DNA of 64,000 nucleotides. Origin: Microbacterium oryzae (lineage in GTDB: Bacteria > Actinomycetota > Actinomycetes > Actinomycetales > Microbacteriaceae). The notes under the pieces were generated by a model that saw nothing but the letters and a program-made list of their open reading frames with translations, was not told the origin of the DNA and did no database searches. Below, one piece after another: positions 18,488-25,584 of this stretch (within the stretch, counting starts at the first letter, position 1; each line of letters starts with the position of its first letter). Location: NCBI RefSeq assembly GCF_030406385.1, contig NZ_JAUEPM010000005.1:124001-188000 (forward strand), read 5' to 3'. The translations under genes and the position numbers were made by a program.

Positions 18488-19078
18488 ATGTTCAATACGA
18501 TGGGGTACATGGTCACCGCGGATACTGCTGCCTCGTCGTACTGGTACGGCTCCGGCGACGACGAGCACACCGCCGCCGCCCTGCTGGCCGCGTTGCGCGA
18601 CTATCGCGCCGCCGAGGCCGACCTGCAGCGGCGCACCCAGGCGCAGATGCGTCTGAGCGACAACGAGCTGCTGGCCGTGGGCATCGTCGCGCGATCGGCG
18701 CAGGCCGGCGATCTCCTGCAGCCGGGAGAGCTCGCGCGGCAGCTCGGGCTGTCGACCGCCTCCGTCACGGGCCTCATCGACCGCCTCGAGAAGGCGGGGT
18801 ACGTGGAACGGCGACCCCACCCATCCGATCGGCGCAAGCTCGCCCTCGCACCGACGTCGCACGCGGATGCGCGTGCGACGCTCTCCGGTGTGCACGAGGG
18901 GATCATCCGCGCGGTGGAGGAGCTCGCGCCCGACGAGATCGCGGGTGCGATGAAGTTCCTGGAGCACATGACGCGCTCGGTGCAGGACATCCTCGTCGCG
19001 ACTCAGGCGATTCCGACCGTGCTGGACGAGTCCGCTCGCGCGGAGCCCGTTCGCGGAGAGTCCGCGCGCTCCTCCTGA
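18488..19078 (+). CDS. MarR-family transcriptional regulator
   Basis: A protein of up to 196 residues with a winged helix-turn-helix: LQPGELARQLGLSTASVTGLIDRLEKAGYVERRPHP (about 82-117), including the DRLEKAGYVER recognition segment and the DRRK wing. Flanking helices would form the dimer interface. Starts at 18488, 18500 and 18509 are all possible; none has a clean ribosome site. A perfect palindrome just upstream is the likely binding site. It probably controls itself and the divergent DUF7882 pair, and possibly the alcohol dehydrogenase gene 100 bases downstream on the same strand. The ligand is unknown. Confidence 0.87.
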   Translation: MFNTMGYMVTADTAASSYWYGSGDDEHTAAALLAALRDYRAAEADLQRRTQAQMRLSDNELLAVGIVARSAQAGDLLQPGELARQLGLSTASVTGLIDRLEKAGYVERRPHPSDRRKLALAPTSHADARATLSGVHEGIIRAVEELAPDEIAGAMKFLEHMTRSVQDILVATQAIPTVLDESARAEPVRGESARSS

Positions 19079-19114
19079 CCCCCTATCGCGCTTCGCGCCC
19101 CGACGACAGGGGGT
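19078..19114 (+). terminator. possible weak terminator after marR
   Basis: ACCCCCT (19078-19084) pairs with AGGGGGT (19108-19114) around an inner CGCG/CGCG stem. It directly follows the MarR stop. Confidence 0.4.
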
Positions 19115-19177
19115 TCCGTGTCGCCGCACCGCGGGGTCTGATGGATCTCGGCGACCATCCCACTCGAAGGAGCGATC

Positions 19178-20200
19178 ATGCGCGCAGTCATCATGCACGG
19201 CCCCGGCGACGTCCGTGTGGAGGACGTCGACAAGCCGACCCTCGTCGAGGCGACCGATGCGATCATCCGCGTCACCTCGACCTGCGTCTGCGGTTCGGAC
19301 CTGTGGCCGTATCGAGGGGCGCAGCAGTCCCGCGGGCCGGCGCGGATGGGCCATGAGTACGTCGGCGTGGTCGAGCAGGTCGGCGACGCGGTGCGCGACG
19401 TGGCGATCGGCGATCTCGTCGTCGGGTCGTTCGTCGCCTCCGACAACACGTGCGAGATCTGCCAGGCCGGGTTCCAGTCGCGCTGCAAGCACCAGGTGAT
19501 GATGGGGTCGGTGGGCACGCAGGCCGAGTTCGCCCGCATACCGCTCGCGGACGGAACGCTCGTGAAGGTTCCCGGCGATCCGACGCCCGCGCAGATGCGC
19601 AGCCTTCTGGCGGCGTCGGATGTGCTCGGCACCGGCTGGTTCGCCGCGGTGGCCGCGGAGGCGGGGCCGGGGAAGACGGTCGCGGTGGTCGGCGACGGCG
19701 CGGTCGGCCTGCTCGCGATCCTCGCCGCGCAGCGCCTCGGCGCGGACCGGATCATCGCCATGTCGCGTCACGCCGACCGGCAGGCCCTGGCACGGCGCTT
19801 CGGCGCGACCGACATCGTCGAGGAGCGCGGCTCCGAGGGCGTCGCCCGCGTAAAGGAGCTCACCGACGGCTACGGCGCGCACTCGACGGTGGAGGCCGTG
19901 GGCACGCAGGAGTCGATGATGCAGGCCATCCGCTCGACCCGGCCCGGCGGACACGTCGGCTTCGTCGGCGTCTCGCACGGGGTGGAACTCGACGGGCGCG
20001 ATCTCTTCAACGCGACCGTGAGCCTGCTCGGCGGGCCCGCGCCGGTGCGCCGCTTCCTGCCCGAGCTCATCGATCTGATCATGGCCGACGAGATCGATCC
20101 GGGCGCCGTCTTCGACCTCGAGCTGCCGCTCGAGGAGGCCGCGGAGGGCTACCGTGCCATGGACGAGCGCCGCGCGACGAAGGTGCTGCTCTCGATCTGA
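19178..20200 (+). CDS. zinc-type alcohol dehydrogenase with an altered structural zinc site
   Basis: A 340-residue medium-chain dehydrogenase. Catalytic zinc ligands are C38, H59 and E60 (VCGSDLWPY, MGHEYVG). The structural lobe keeps C92, C95 and C103, but the first ligand position (89) is Asp. The cofactor motif is VVGDGAVGLLAI; the following residues suggest NADP or NAD without deciding. It lacks the insert seen in the formaldehyde-dehydrogenase-like paralogue at 7938 and is shorter. GAAGGAG precedes the ATG at good spacing. It sits behind the MarR gene on the same strand, which makes it a candidate target of that regulator. Substrate unknown. Confidence 0.87.
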   Translation: MRAVIMHGPGDVRVEDVDKPTLVEATDAIIRVTSTCVCGSDLWPYRGAQQSRGPARMGHEYVGVVEQVGDAVRDVAIGDLVVGSFVASDNTCEICQAGFQSRCKHQVMMGSVGTQAEFARIPLADGTLVKVPGDPTPAQMRSLLAASDVLGTGWFAAVAAEAGPGKTVAVVGDGAVGLLAILAAQRLGADRIIAMSRHADRQALARRFGATDIVEERGSEGVARVKELTDGYGAHSTVEAVGTQESMMQAIRSTRPGGHVGFVGVSHGVELDGRDLFNATVSLLGGPAPVRRFLPELIDLIMADEIDPGAVFDLELPLEEAAEGYRAMDERRATKVLLSI

Positions 20201-20234
20201 GTAGCGGCGCTCTCGTGCTGGACCGCGACGAGAC

Positions 20235-20633
20235 TCAGGCGCCGCGTCGGCGAGGGGAGCGGGTCGACCACAGGGCGAGGGCGACGAGCACGGGCTGGAA
20301 GAACAGCCGGCCGAAGCGCTTGCCATCGGTGTCGAGACCGAAGGCAGGGCTCCGATGCAGCCACTGCGCGACGTTTCCCGGGAAGACCGCCGTGAAGAAC
20401 AGTGCGGCGATCTTGCCGACGAGGCTGCGACGGCGGTGCGCGAAGAGGAGCGCGGCGCCCAGGCCGACCTCGACCACGCCCGAGGCGACGACGGTCGTGT
20501 CGGGATCGAGCGGCACGAAGTCGGGCACCTGCGCACGGAACTCGTCGCGCGCGACGGTGAGGTGCGTGATGCCGGCGAAGGCGAGAGCGGCCCCCAGCGC
20601 GACGCGGCCGATGGTCCGGGCAGTCGAGGTCAT
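20235..20633 (-). CDS. DoxX-like membrane protein
   Basis: A 132-residue membrane protein with about four helices. The DoxX pattern is visible: [20 protein letters not shown], then [20 protein letters not shown] and [20 protein letters not shown]. Family members take part in thiosulfate:quinone reduction or in membrane redox complexes, but most, including this one, are uncharacterised. The start is ATG 20633, overlapping the stop of the FBP-domain gene (ATGA); the longer frame would run inside that gene. The two are therefore co-translated. Confidence 0.8.
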   Translation of the reverse strand: MTSTARTIGRVALGAALAFAGITHLTVARDEFRAQVPDFVPLDPDTTVVASGVVEVGLGAALLFAHRRRSLVGKIAALFFTAVFPGNVAQWLHRSPAFGLDTDGKRFGRLFFQPVLVALALWSTRSPRRRGA

Positions 20634-21127
20634 ACCGCTTCCTCGAGGACGCGCTCGACGAACGCGCGCGAGCGCTTGGCGGTGCCGTCGATCTTGCGAT
20701 CGACGCTGGCGCGGTACTCGTTCGGCGCGAGCGGCAGGGCGAGCCGCACGTTCTCGTGGCACGAGAGGTCGGCGCAGATGTACGTGCCGACGCTGTCGCC
20801 CTTCTCCCCCGCGGCTCCGGCCTTGCGCGCGGTGAACATCGTCACCTGGTTGCCGGGCTGCATCGTGCGGCAGATGTTGCAGATGCCGTGGCGCGCGCTC
20901 GACGTCGTCGAAGCCGCGCGCAGGACGACGCCCGTGGGCTCGCCGTCGATCTCCGCGACGATGTATCCGCGGCTGCGCGTGTTCGGGTCACGCCAGGCCA
21001 GGAAGTCCAGGTGGTCCCACTCGGTCAGCACGAAGTCGTGGGGCAGTTCGACCAGCTTGAGCTCCCGGTCATCCGCGTTCACGAACGATCCGAGCACGTC
21101 CTCCTGTGTGAGCGGGCGCATAGCCAT
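20630..21127 (-). CDS. FBP-domain (EF-G-binding, FusB/FusC-like) zinc protein
   Basis: A 165-residue protein with the C-terminal treble-clef zinc finger of the FusB/FusC family. The Cys pairs are in [11 protein letters not shown] and [13 protein letters not shown]. Between them is the conserved [20 protein letters not shown] region. In staphylococci such proteins bind elongation factor G and release it from the ribosome, giving fusidic acid resistance. In Actinobacteria the FBP domain is widespread and its role unproven. The N-terminus ([17 protein letters not shown]) and [12 protein letters not shown] are typical of the actinobacterial form. It is the first gene of a coupled pair with DoxX and divergent from yajQ. 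Confidence 0.82.
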   Translation of the reverse strand: MAMRPLTQEDVLGSFVNADDRELKLVELPHDFVLTEWDHLDFLAWRDPNTRSRGYIVAEIDGEPTGVVLRAASTTSSARHGICNICRTMQPGNQVTMFTARKAGAAGEKGDSVGTYICADLSCHENVRLALPLAPNEYRASVDRKIDGTAKRSRAFVERVLEEAV

Positions 21128-21202
21128 CCTCCTCGCCTGAGATCTCGCGGGCTATTCTACGAAGCCCTCGTCCCGCGGGGCCGGGTGGGTAGGCTTTTCC
21201 GC

Positions 21203-21691
21203 ATGGCCGACAGCTCATTCGACATCGTCTCCAAGATCGACCGTCAGGAAGCGGACAACGCCCTGAACCAGGCGCGCAAGGAGGTCGAGCAGCGCTACGA
21301 CTTCAAGGGAACCGGCGCCTCCATCGAGTGGAGCGGCGAGGCGATCCTCATCAAGGCGAACAGCGAGGATCGCGCCAACGCCGTGCTCGACGTCTTCCAG
21401 TCGAAGCTCATCAAGCGCGGCATCTCGCTGAAGAGCCTCGAGTCCGGCGAGCCGCAGGCTTCGGGCAAGGAGTACCGCCTCACCTCCACCCTCAAGGAGG
21501 GGATCTCGCAGGAGAACGCCAAGAAGATCGGCAAGATCATCCGCGACGAGGGCCCGAAGGGCGTGAAGTCTCAGATCCAGGGCGAGGAGCTGCGGGTGTC
21601 GTCGAAGAGCCGCGACGATCTGCAGGAGGTCATCCGGCTGCTGAAGGCCGCGGACCTCGAAGTCGACCTGCAGTTCATCAACTTCCGCTGA
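21203..21691 (+). CDS. yajQ: YajQ family nucleotide-binding protein
   Basis: A 162-residue protein matching YajQ over its full length: [29 protein letters not shown], and near the C-terminus [20 protein letters not shown] and [11 protein letters not shown]. Two ferredoxin-like domains are expected. Family members bind nucleotides, and in Xanthomonas c-di-GMP, acting as a regulator; the actinobacterial role is not established. TAGGCT (21190-21195) ends seven bases before the ATG, so the mRNA is probably leaderless. A GC-rich hairpin follows. Confidence 0.93.
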   Translation: MADSSFDIVSKIDRQEADNALNQARKEVEQRYDFKGTGASIEWSGEAILIKANSEDRANAVLDVFQSKLIKRGISLKSLESGEPQASGKEYRLTSTLKEGISQENAKKIGKIIRDEGPKGVKSQIQGEELRVSSKSRDDLQEVIRLLKAADLEVDLQFINFR

Positions 21692-21695
21692 GGCG

Positions 21696-21720
21696 GGGCG
21701 CCGGGGTGACTCCGGCGCCC
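21696..21720. terminator. convergent terminator after yajQ
   Basis: GGGCGCCGG pairs with CCGGCGCCC around a 7-base loop. It abuts the stop of the convergent esterase gene. Confidence 0.65.
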
Positions 21721-22698
21721 TCAGCTCTGCGAAGTCAGACTCGCCTCGATGTGGCGGCGGGTCGCCGCGTGGCAGCGGGCGAGAGTCTCCTGGAGCCCGG
21801 GGTACTCCGCGTGCCCCGCGGGAAGCACCTCGAGGTCGAGGTCCTGCACCGCATCGGCGACAGCGAACTGCCCGGGTGGCGGGACCACGCCATCCCACAG
21901 CGCGCACTCCGCTCGCACCGGGATGCGCGCGAACAGCGCTGCCGTCGAGGCATCGAAGAAGCGCAGCACCTCGCGCGCCTCGGGGTGCTGCGCGACGTGC
22001 TCGCGGACCAGCTCGCCACTCCCCTCGCACGGCAGCTGCAGGCGCAGGTCATACTGGCCGAAGCTCGGCACGATGAGGGTGGCGCCGACGAAGCGATCGT
22101 CCCACGGCACGGCGAGCGCGCCGATGCCACCGCCGAAGCTCTCGCCGACGTAGTACAGCGGCACTTCGCCGACGAGCTCCCGCAGCGCGTTCGCCGCATG
22201 CCACAGGTCGGCCGCGCACCAGCCGAGGACGTAGTCGTCCACGGACTCGATGCCGAAGAGCACGTGGCCCTCCTCCGGGAGCGGGGCGCCGACGCGCGCG
22301 TTCAGAGCACCGAGGCCGCGCGCGACCGGGAAGAGCACGGCCGCGTCGTCGGGCACGCGGTCGAAGTCGAGGGCATCGCGACCGCCGTAGCCGTGCCCGA
22401 AGACGACCCCCACCCGAGGTGGCCTCCCGTCGACAGGTCGCGCGAGCCATCCGCGCAGCCGCAGCCCGCCGGCGGCCGTGTACTCGACCTCGAAGACCTC
22501 ACGCCCGGCGCGCTGGCCGAGCGGCGTGAGCACGGCGTCCGCGGGAGCGCCCCCGGCATCGACGTACCGGCAGCGCCAGAAGTCCTCGAACCCGGGCGGC
22601 GGGGCGACAGGCTCCACCGCGCGCAGGGCGTCCAGGTCGTACCCGTACGTCCCGTCGCGCACGGCGTCGGGAAACCACTGGGTGTACGGATGAGCCAT
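21721..22698 (-). CDS. alpha/beta hydrolase, AXE1 (acetylxylan esterase / cephalosporin deacetylase) type
   Basis: A 325-residue esterase of the AXE1 family. Visible elements are the N-terminal FEDFWRCRYVDA region, oxyanion GHGYGGRDALDF, nucleophile elbow GESFGGGIGAL, acid candidate in ALWDGVVPPPGQF and catalytic His in LPAGHAEYPG. These enzymes remove acetyl groups from oligosaccharides or cephalosporin C and are usually cytosolic hexamers; no signal peptide is present here. AGGAGG lies before ATG 22698, setting the start inside a longer open frame. It is a single gene, convergent with yajQ. Confidence 0.87.
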   Translation of the reverse strand: MAHPYTQWFPDAVRDGTYGYDLDALRAVEPVAPPPGFEDFWRCRYVDAGGAPADAVLTPLGQRAGREVFEVEYTAAGGLRLRGWLARPVDGRPPRVGVVFGHGYGGRDALDFDRVPDDAAVLFPVARGLGALNARVGAPLPEEGHVLFGIESVDDYVLGWCAADLWHAANALRELVGEVPLYYVGESFGGGIGALAVPWDDRFVGATLIVPSFGQYDLRLQLPCEGSGELVREHVAQHPEAREVLRFFDASTAALFARIPVRAECALWDGVVPPPGQFAVADAVQDLDLEVLPAGHAEYPGLQETLARCHAATRRHIEASLTSQS

Positions 22699-22838
22699 GC
22701 GAACCTCCTGCAGGGACCGTTGCCCCACTCCGCGGCAACCACGTCGACGACGGGCGCATTCCGCGGCATCGGTCTTCGACCCGCGTAGCACCTCTTTCGC
22801 GCGAAGGAAAGCCCCGGCGCCGAATCCGCCTCGTCTCG

Positions 22839-22844
22839 TAGGCT
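22839..22844 (+). promoter_or_regulatory. -10 box TAGGCT for a small leaderless ORF
   Basis: TAGGCT, five bases before an ATG. The same hexamer precedes yajQ, menF and several other starts in this window at 6-8 bases. No convincing -35 is seen. Confidence 0.5.
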
Positions 22845-22849
22845 CCTTC

Positions 22850-22915
22850 ATGAGGAGTTGGTCCGGGGGGACCTCGCCTATTGCAGCTCACGGATTCGGG
22901 TGCCGAAGCTGCTGA
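22850..22915 (+). CDS. possible 21-residue leaderless peptide
   Basis: A very short frame: ATG, 20 more sense codons and TGA. The peptide starts MRSWSGGTSP, continues IAAHGFG, and ends with Cys at 18 and 21, two basic residues nearby and a single Trp at 4. It has its own -10 box at leaderless distance and its stop overlaps the first bases of a strong terminator hairpin with a T-rich tail on the same strand. Both flanking genes are on the other strand, so nothing else explains a plus-strand promoter and terminator here. It could be a small protein, a peptide-encoding regulatory RNA, or a non-coding RNA with a chance ORF. I do not recognise it. Confidence 0.45.
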   Translation: MRSWSGGTSPIAAHGFGCRSC

Positions 22916-22947
22916 GCGGGACGCTGATCAGGGACAGCGTCCCGCTC
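22914..22947 (+). terminator. rho-independent terminator on the plus strand
   Basis: A perfect 13-bp stem GAGCGGGACGCTG/CAGCGTCCCGCTC with an 8-base loop, followed by CTTCTCTTT, one of the few T-rich tails in the window. It also lies 15 bases past the stop of the minus-strand gene at 22963. Confidence 0.8.
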
Positions 22948-22962
22948 CTTCTCTTTCCGGGC

Positions 22963-23247
22963 TCAGCGCGTCGGCGGCGCGGATGGCCCGCCCGCAGGTC
23001 CCGCACCCGGTGCGGAAGGACCACTCGGGTAGCCCGGATGCTGCGGGTACTGCCCGCCGGGTCGCTGCGGGATGCCGCGTGCGGCTCGCGCCTCGTCGGC
23101 GAGCAGGATGCCGTTCTTCACTGCCGTGCGCATGATCAGGTATCCGATCCAGAGCACGAGCGCGAGAATCGCGAGGTAGAGGATGATCCCGAAGATCAGC
23201 ACTCCCACCCCGAATCCGGCCATCCATCCATAGTCGTCCTGGTACAT
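22963..23247 (-). CDS. small membrane protein with a Pro/Gly-rich tail
   Basis: A 94-residue protein. One long or two short hydrophobic segments lie at about 9-40 (GFGVGVLIFGIILYLAILAL and VLWIGYLIM). A short basic/acidic part (KNGILLADEARAARG) is followed by a 35-residue Pro/Gly/Ser/Gln tail. The start MYQDDYGWM has GGGGGTCCG upstream, a weak ribosome site. No family is recognised. It resembles small actinobacterial membrane proteins annotated only as hypothetical. Confidence 0.65.
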   Translation of the reverse strand: MYQDDYGWMAGFGVGVLIFGIILYLAILALVLWIGYLIMRTAVKNGILLADEARAARGIPQRPGGQYPQHPGYPSGPSAPGAGPAGGPSAPPTR

Positions 23248-23323
23248 CGGACCCCCTTCGTCAGTGGACTGCTGTCTTCTGCACAGTACCGAGCATCCGA
23301 GGCCGCCTCACAGGGGCGGGTGT

Positions 23324-23393
23324 TAGAGTCGGGGTCTGCGCGACTTCTGTCGCGCGTCGTCGTGTCTTGATCGCGCCAGCGGGAACATCCCGC
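23324..23393 (+). promoter_or_regulatory. promoter and structured 5' leader of the DEAD-box helicase gene
   Basis: TAGAGT (23324-23329) would start transcription near 23336. The transcript would then begin with hairpin GCGCGAC/GTCGCGC (23338-23355) and contain GCGGG/CCCGC (23379-23393). About 185 bases of leader precede the GTG. Two copies of GAACATCC-GCC follow one another (from 23383 and from about 23408). Long leaders are common for RNA helicase genes and can give autoregulation or cold control. Confidence 0.45.
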
Positions 23394-23520
23394 CCAGCGC
23401 CTCGCGAACATCCTGCCGCGGCGAACGGATCCGGCACCCGCCGAGTTCGCCATCTGCCGAAGCGCCCGCGATCATCCGCGTTCCATGTGCGCGACGGCAC
23501 CCTCTCGAAAGCAGTCATCT

Positions 23521-25128
23521 GTGACCACTGCGACCACGCAGCCCGAGACCACCTTCGCCGACCTCGGCGTTCCCGCTCACCTCATCGACGTGCTCGTCGC
23601 CGAGGACCGCCCCACCCCCTTCCCCATCCAGCGCGAGACGCTGCCCTCGACCCTCGCCGGCCGCGATGTGCTCGGCCGCGGCAAGACGGGTTCCGGCAAG
23701 ACGCTGGCCTTCGCCATCCCGCTCGTCGCGCGTCTCACCGAGGCGAAGCCCAAGCGGATGTCCGGACGCCCGTCCGCGCTCATCCTCGCGCCGACCCGCG
23801 AGCTCGCCACGCAGATCGCCCGCGTGGTGACGCCGCTCGCGACCGCGTCGAACCTCACCGTCACGACCATCTTCGGCGGCGTCTCGCAGAAGCCGCAGGA
23901 GACCGCGTTCCGGAACGGCGTCGACATCGTCGTGGCGTGCCCCGGCCGCCTCGAGGACCTCATGAGCCAGGGCGTCGTCGACCTCTCGCGCGTGGCGGTG
24001 ACCATCCTCGACGAGGCCGACCACATGGCCGACCTCGGCTTCCTCCCCGGCGTCACGCGCATCCTCGCGAAGACCCCGGCGGATGGCCAGCGCATGTTCT
24101 TCTCGGCGACCCTCGACAACGGCGTGGACAAGCTCGTCACGCGGTTCCTCAAGAACCCGGTGCGCCACTCGATCGACTCCGCTGAGTCGCCGGTGCCCGC
24201 GATGACCCACCACGTGTTCGAGGTGGCCGACGAGGACAAGAACGAGCTCGTGCGCACCCTCGCCTCGGGCGTCGCGCGCCGCATCCTCTTCACCCGCACC
24301 AAGCACCAGGCGAAGAAGCTCGCCAAGCAGCTGACCTCGCGCGGCATCCCCGCTGTCGATCTGCACGGCAACCTGTCGCAGAACGCGCGCGACCGCAACC
24401 TCGCCGACTTCTCGACGGGCCGCGTGCGCGTGCTCGTCGCGACGGATGTCGCCGCCCGCGGTGTGCACGTCGACGGCGTCGAGCTCGTCGTCCACGTCGA
24501 CCCGCCCGCCGAGCACAAGGCGTACGTGCACCGCTCGGGCCGTACCGCCCGCGCGGGCTCGGCCGGCGACGTGGTCACGGTCATGCTCCCCTCGCAGCGG
24601 CAGGACACCAAGCAGCTGCTCCGCAAGGCCGGCATCGCGGCCCAGCCGCAGCGTGTGACGCCCGAGAGCGCGGCGGTCGTCGCCCTCGTCGGCGAGATCG
24701 CTCCTCACGTCACGCCGGTCGCCGGCGGTCCGGGTTCGGGCAACGCCCCGGTGCAGGCCGCGGCCGGCACCTCGCAGGGCGCGAACGCCCGTCGCAAGCG
24801 CGCCGCGCGTGAAGGCGGCGAGGGCCAGCGCTCCGGCGGTCGCCCTGCATCGTCCGGGCGCTCCGGCGCCGGTCGCACCGCGGATGGCCGTGGCGGCGAC
24901 GCGGGCAAGCAGGGTGGACAGGGCGGACGCGGCGGCCAGGGCGGACGCGGTGGCCAGGGCGGCCGCGGTCGCCAGCAGTCCGCCGCCCCGCGCACCTACT
25001 CGACCTCGACGGGCGACACCGCGCCGCGCACGCACGTAGCCGGCACCGAGGGCACGTCGTCGTCGCGTCCGCCGCGTCGTCGCGAGCCGCGCCGCATCTC
25101 GGCACCCGCGCAGTCGACCCAGCGCTGA
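23521..25128 (+). CDS. DEAD-box RNA helicase with an RGG-type tail
   Basis: A 535-residue ATP-dependent RNA helicase. Motifs in order: Q motif (TPFPIQRETLP), Walker A GRGKTGSGKT (K60), PTREL, DEAD box LDEADHM (D164-D167), SAT (FFSATLD), VATDVAARGVHVDG and HRSGRTARAG. After about residue 420 the tail is basic and low-complexity, with GGQGGRGGQGG repeats and RPPRRREPRR, typical of RNA-binding disordered tails. It should unwind structured RNA in ribosome assembly or decay, often in the cold. Start GTG 23521 gives MTTATTQPETTFADLG, the usual N-terminus; ATG 23485 is an alternative. A strong terminator follows. Confidence 0.9.
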   Translation: MTTATTQPETTFADLGVPAHLIDVLVAEDRPTPFPIQRETLPSTLAGRDVLGRGKTGSGKTLAFAIPLVARLTEAKPKRMSGRPSALILAPTRELATQIARVVTPLATASNLTVTTIFGGVSQKPQETAFRNGVDIVVACPGRLEDLMSQGVVDLSRVAVTILDEADHMADLGFLPGVTRILAKTPADGQRMFFSATLDNGVDKLVTRFLKNPVRHSIDSAESPVPAMTHHVFEVADEDKNELVRTLASGVARRILFTRTKHQAKKLAKQLTSRGIPAVDLHGNLSQNARDRNLADFSTGRVRVLVATDVAARGVHVDGVELVVHVDPPAEHKAYVHRSGRTARAGSAGDVVTVMLPSQRQDTKQLLRKAGIAAQPQRVTPESAAVVALVGEIAPHVTPVAGGPGSGNAPVQAAAGTSQGANARRKRAAREGGEGQRSGGRPASSGRSGAGRTADGRGGDAGKQGGQGGRGGQGGRGGQGGRGRQQSAAPRTYSTSTGDTAPRTHVAGTEGTSSSRPPRRREPRRISAPAQSTQR

Positions 25129-25136
25129 TCCCGCGC

Positions 25137-25177
25137 ACGACGCCCCGGCCATCCCTCGCGGATGGTCGGGGCGTCGT
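25137..25177 (+). terminator. terminator after the helicase gene
   Basis: An 18-bp stem (25137-25154 with 25160-25177), one pair being G-U, with loop CTCGC. It begins 8 bases after the helicase stop. Confidence 0.85.
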
Positions 25178-25584
25178 CGCATGCGTGGCCCGCGGCTTGC
25201 TCTGAGGCTGCGGCGACGCTCGGACCCGGCGCCGGCGCTCCGACACAGCGTGCAACGCACGCGACACGCGAGCGGACGCGCCAGCTGGGAGTGCGGATGC
25301 AGGGCCGGAGCGAGGGCGCTGGCTCGGAGCGAGGGCGCTGGCTCGGAGCGCAGACGCAGTCTCGACCCCGCTCCGCAGGGCCCTACCGCCCGAACGCTCT
25401 GAAACCGCGCGCCGCGCACGCAGTCTGAGAGCGAGGGCGCAGGCTCGGAGCGCCGGCGCTGTCTCGGCGCCCCTATCCGGAGCGACGGTGCAGATTCGGA
25501 GCATCCGCGCAGTCTCGGCACCCCGCGGGGCACGCCCCAGCGCCACGCGCGGTGCCGGAGCCCCGACGCGCTGCGCTCCCCGGA
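25178..25584. repeat. gene-free region with degenerate 19-bp repeats
   Basis: This stretch separates the helicase from fprA. Seven copies of a 19-bp unit, approximately GGAGCGNNGGCGCAGNCTC, start at 25307, 25326, 25345 (head to tail), 25428, 25447 (head to tail), 25479 and 25498 (head to tail). The first two are identical and the others differ at several positions. A looser copy lies at 25289 and a GGAGCC-type relative near 25557. No coding signal is seen in it. Confidence 0.75.

Noticed and set aside
21721..22698. MenH for the menaquinone pathway
   Set aside because: The esterase has AXE1-family landmarks and length, and is not close to the men genes.
22855..22915. A tRNA or 6C RNA
   Set aside because: No cloverleaf can be formed, and the GGTCC/GGACC stem has a G-run, not the two C6 loops of 6C RNA on the plus strand.
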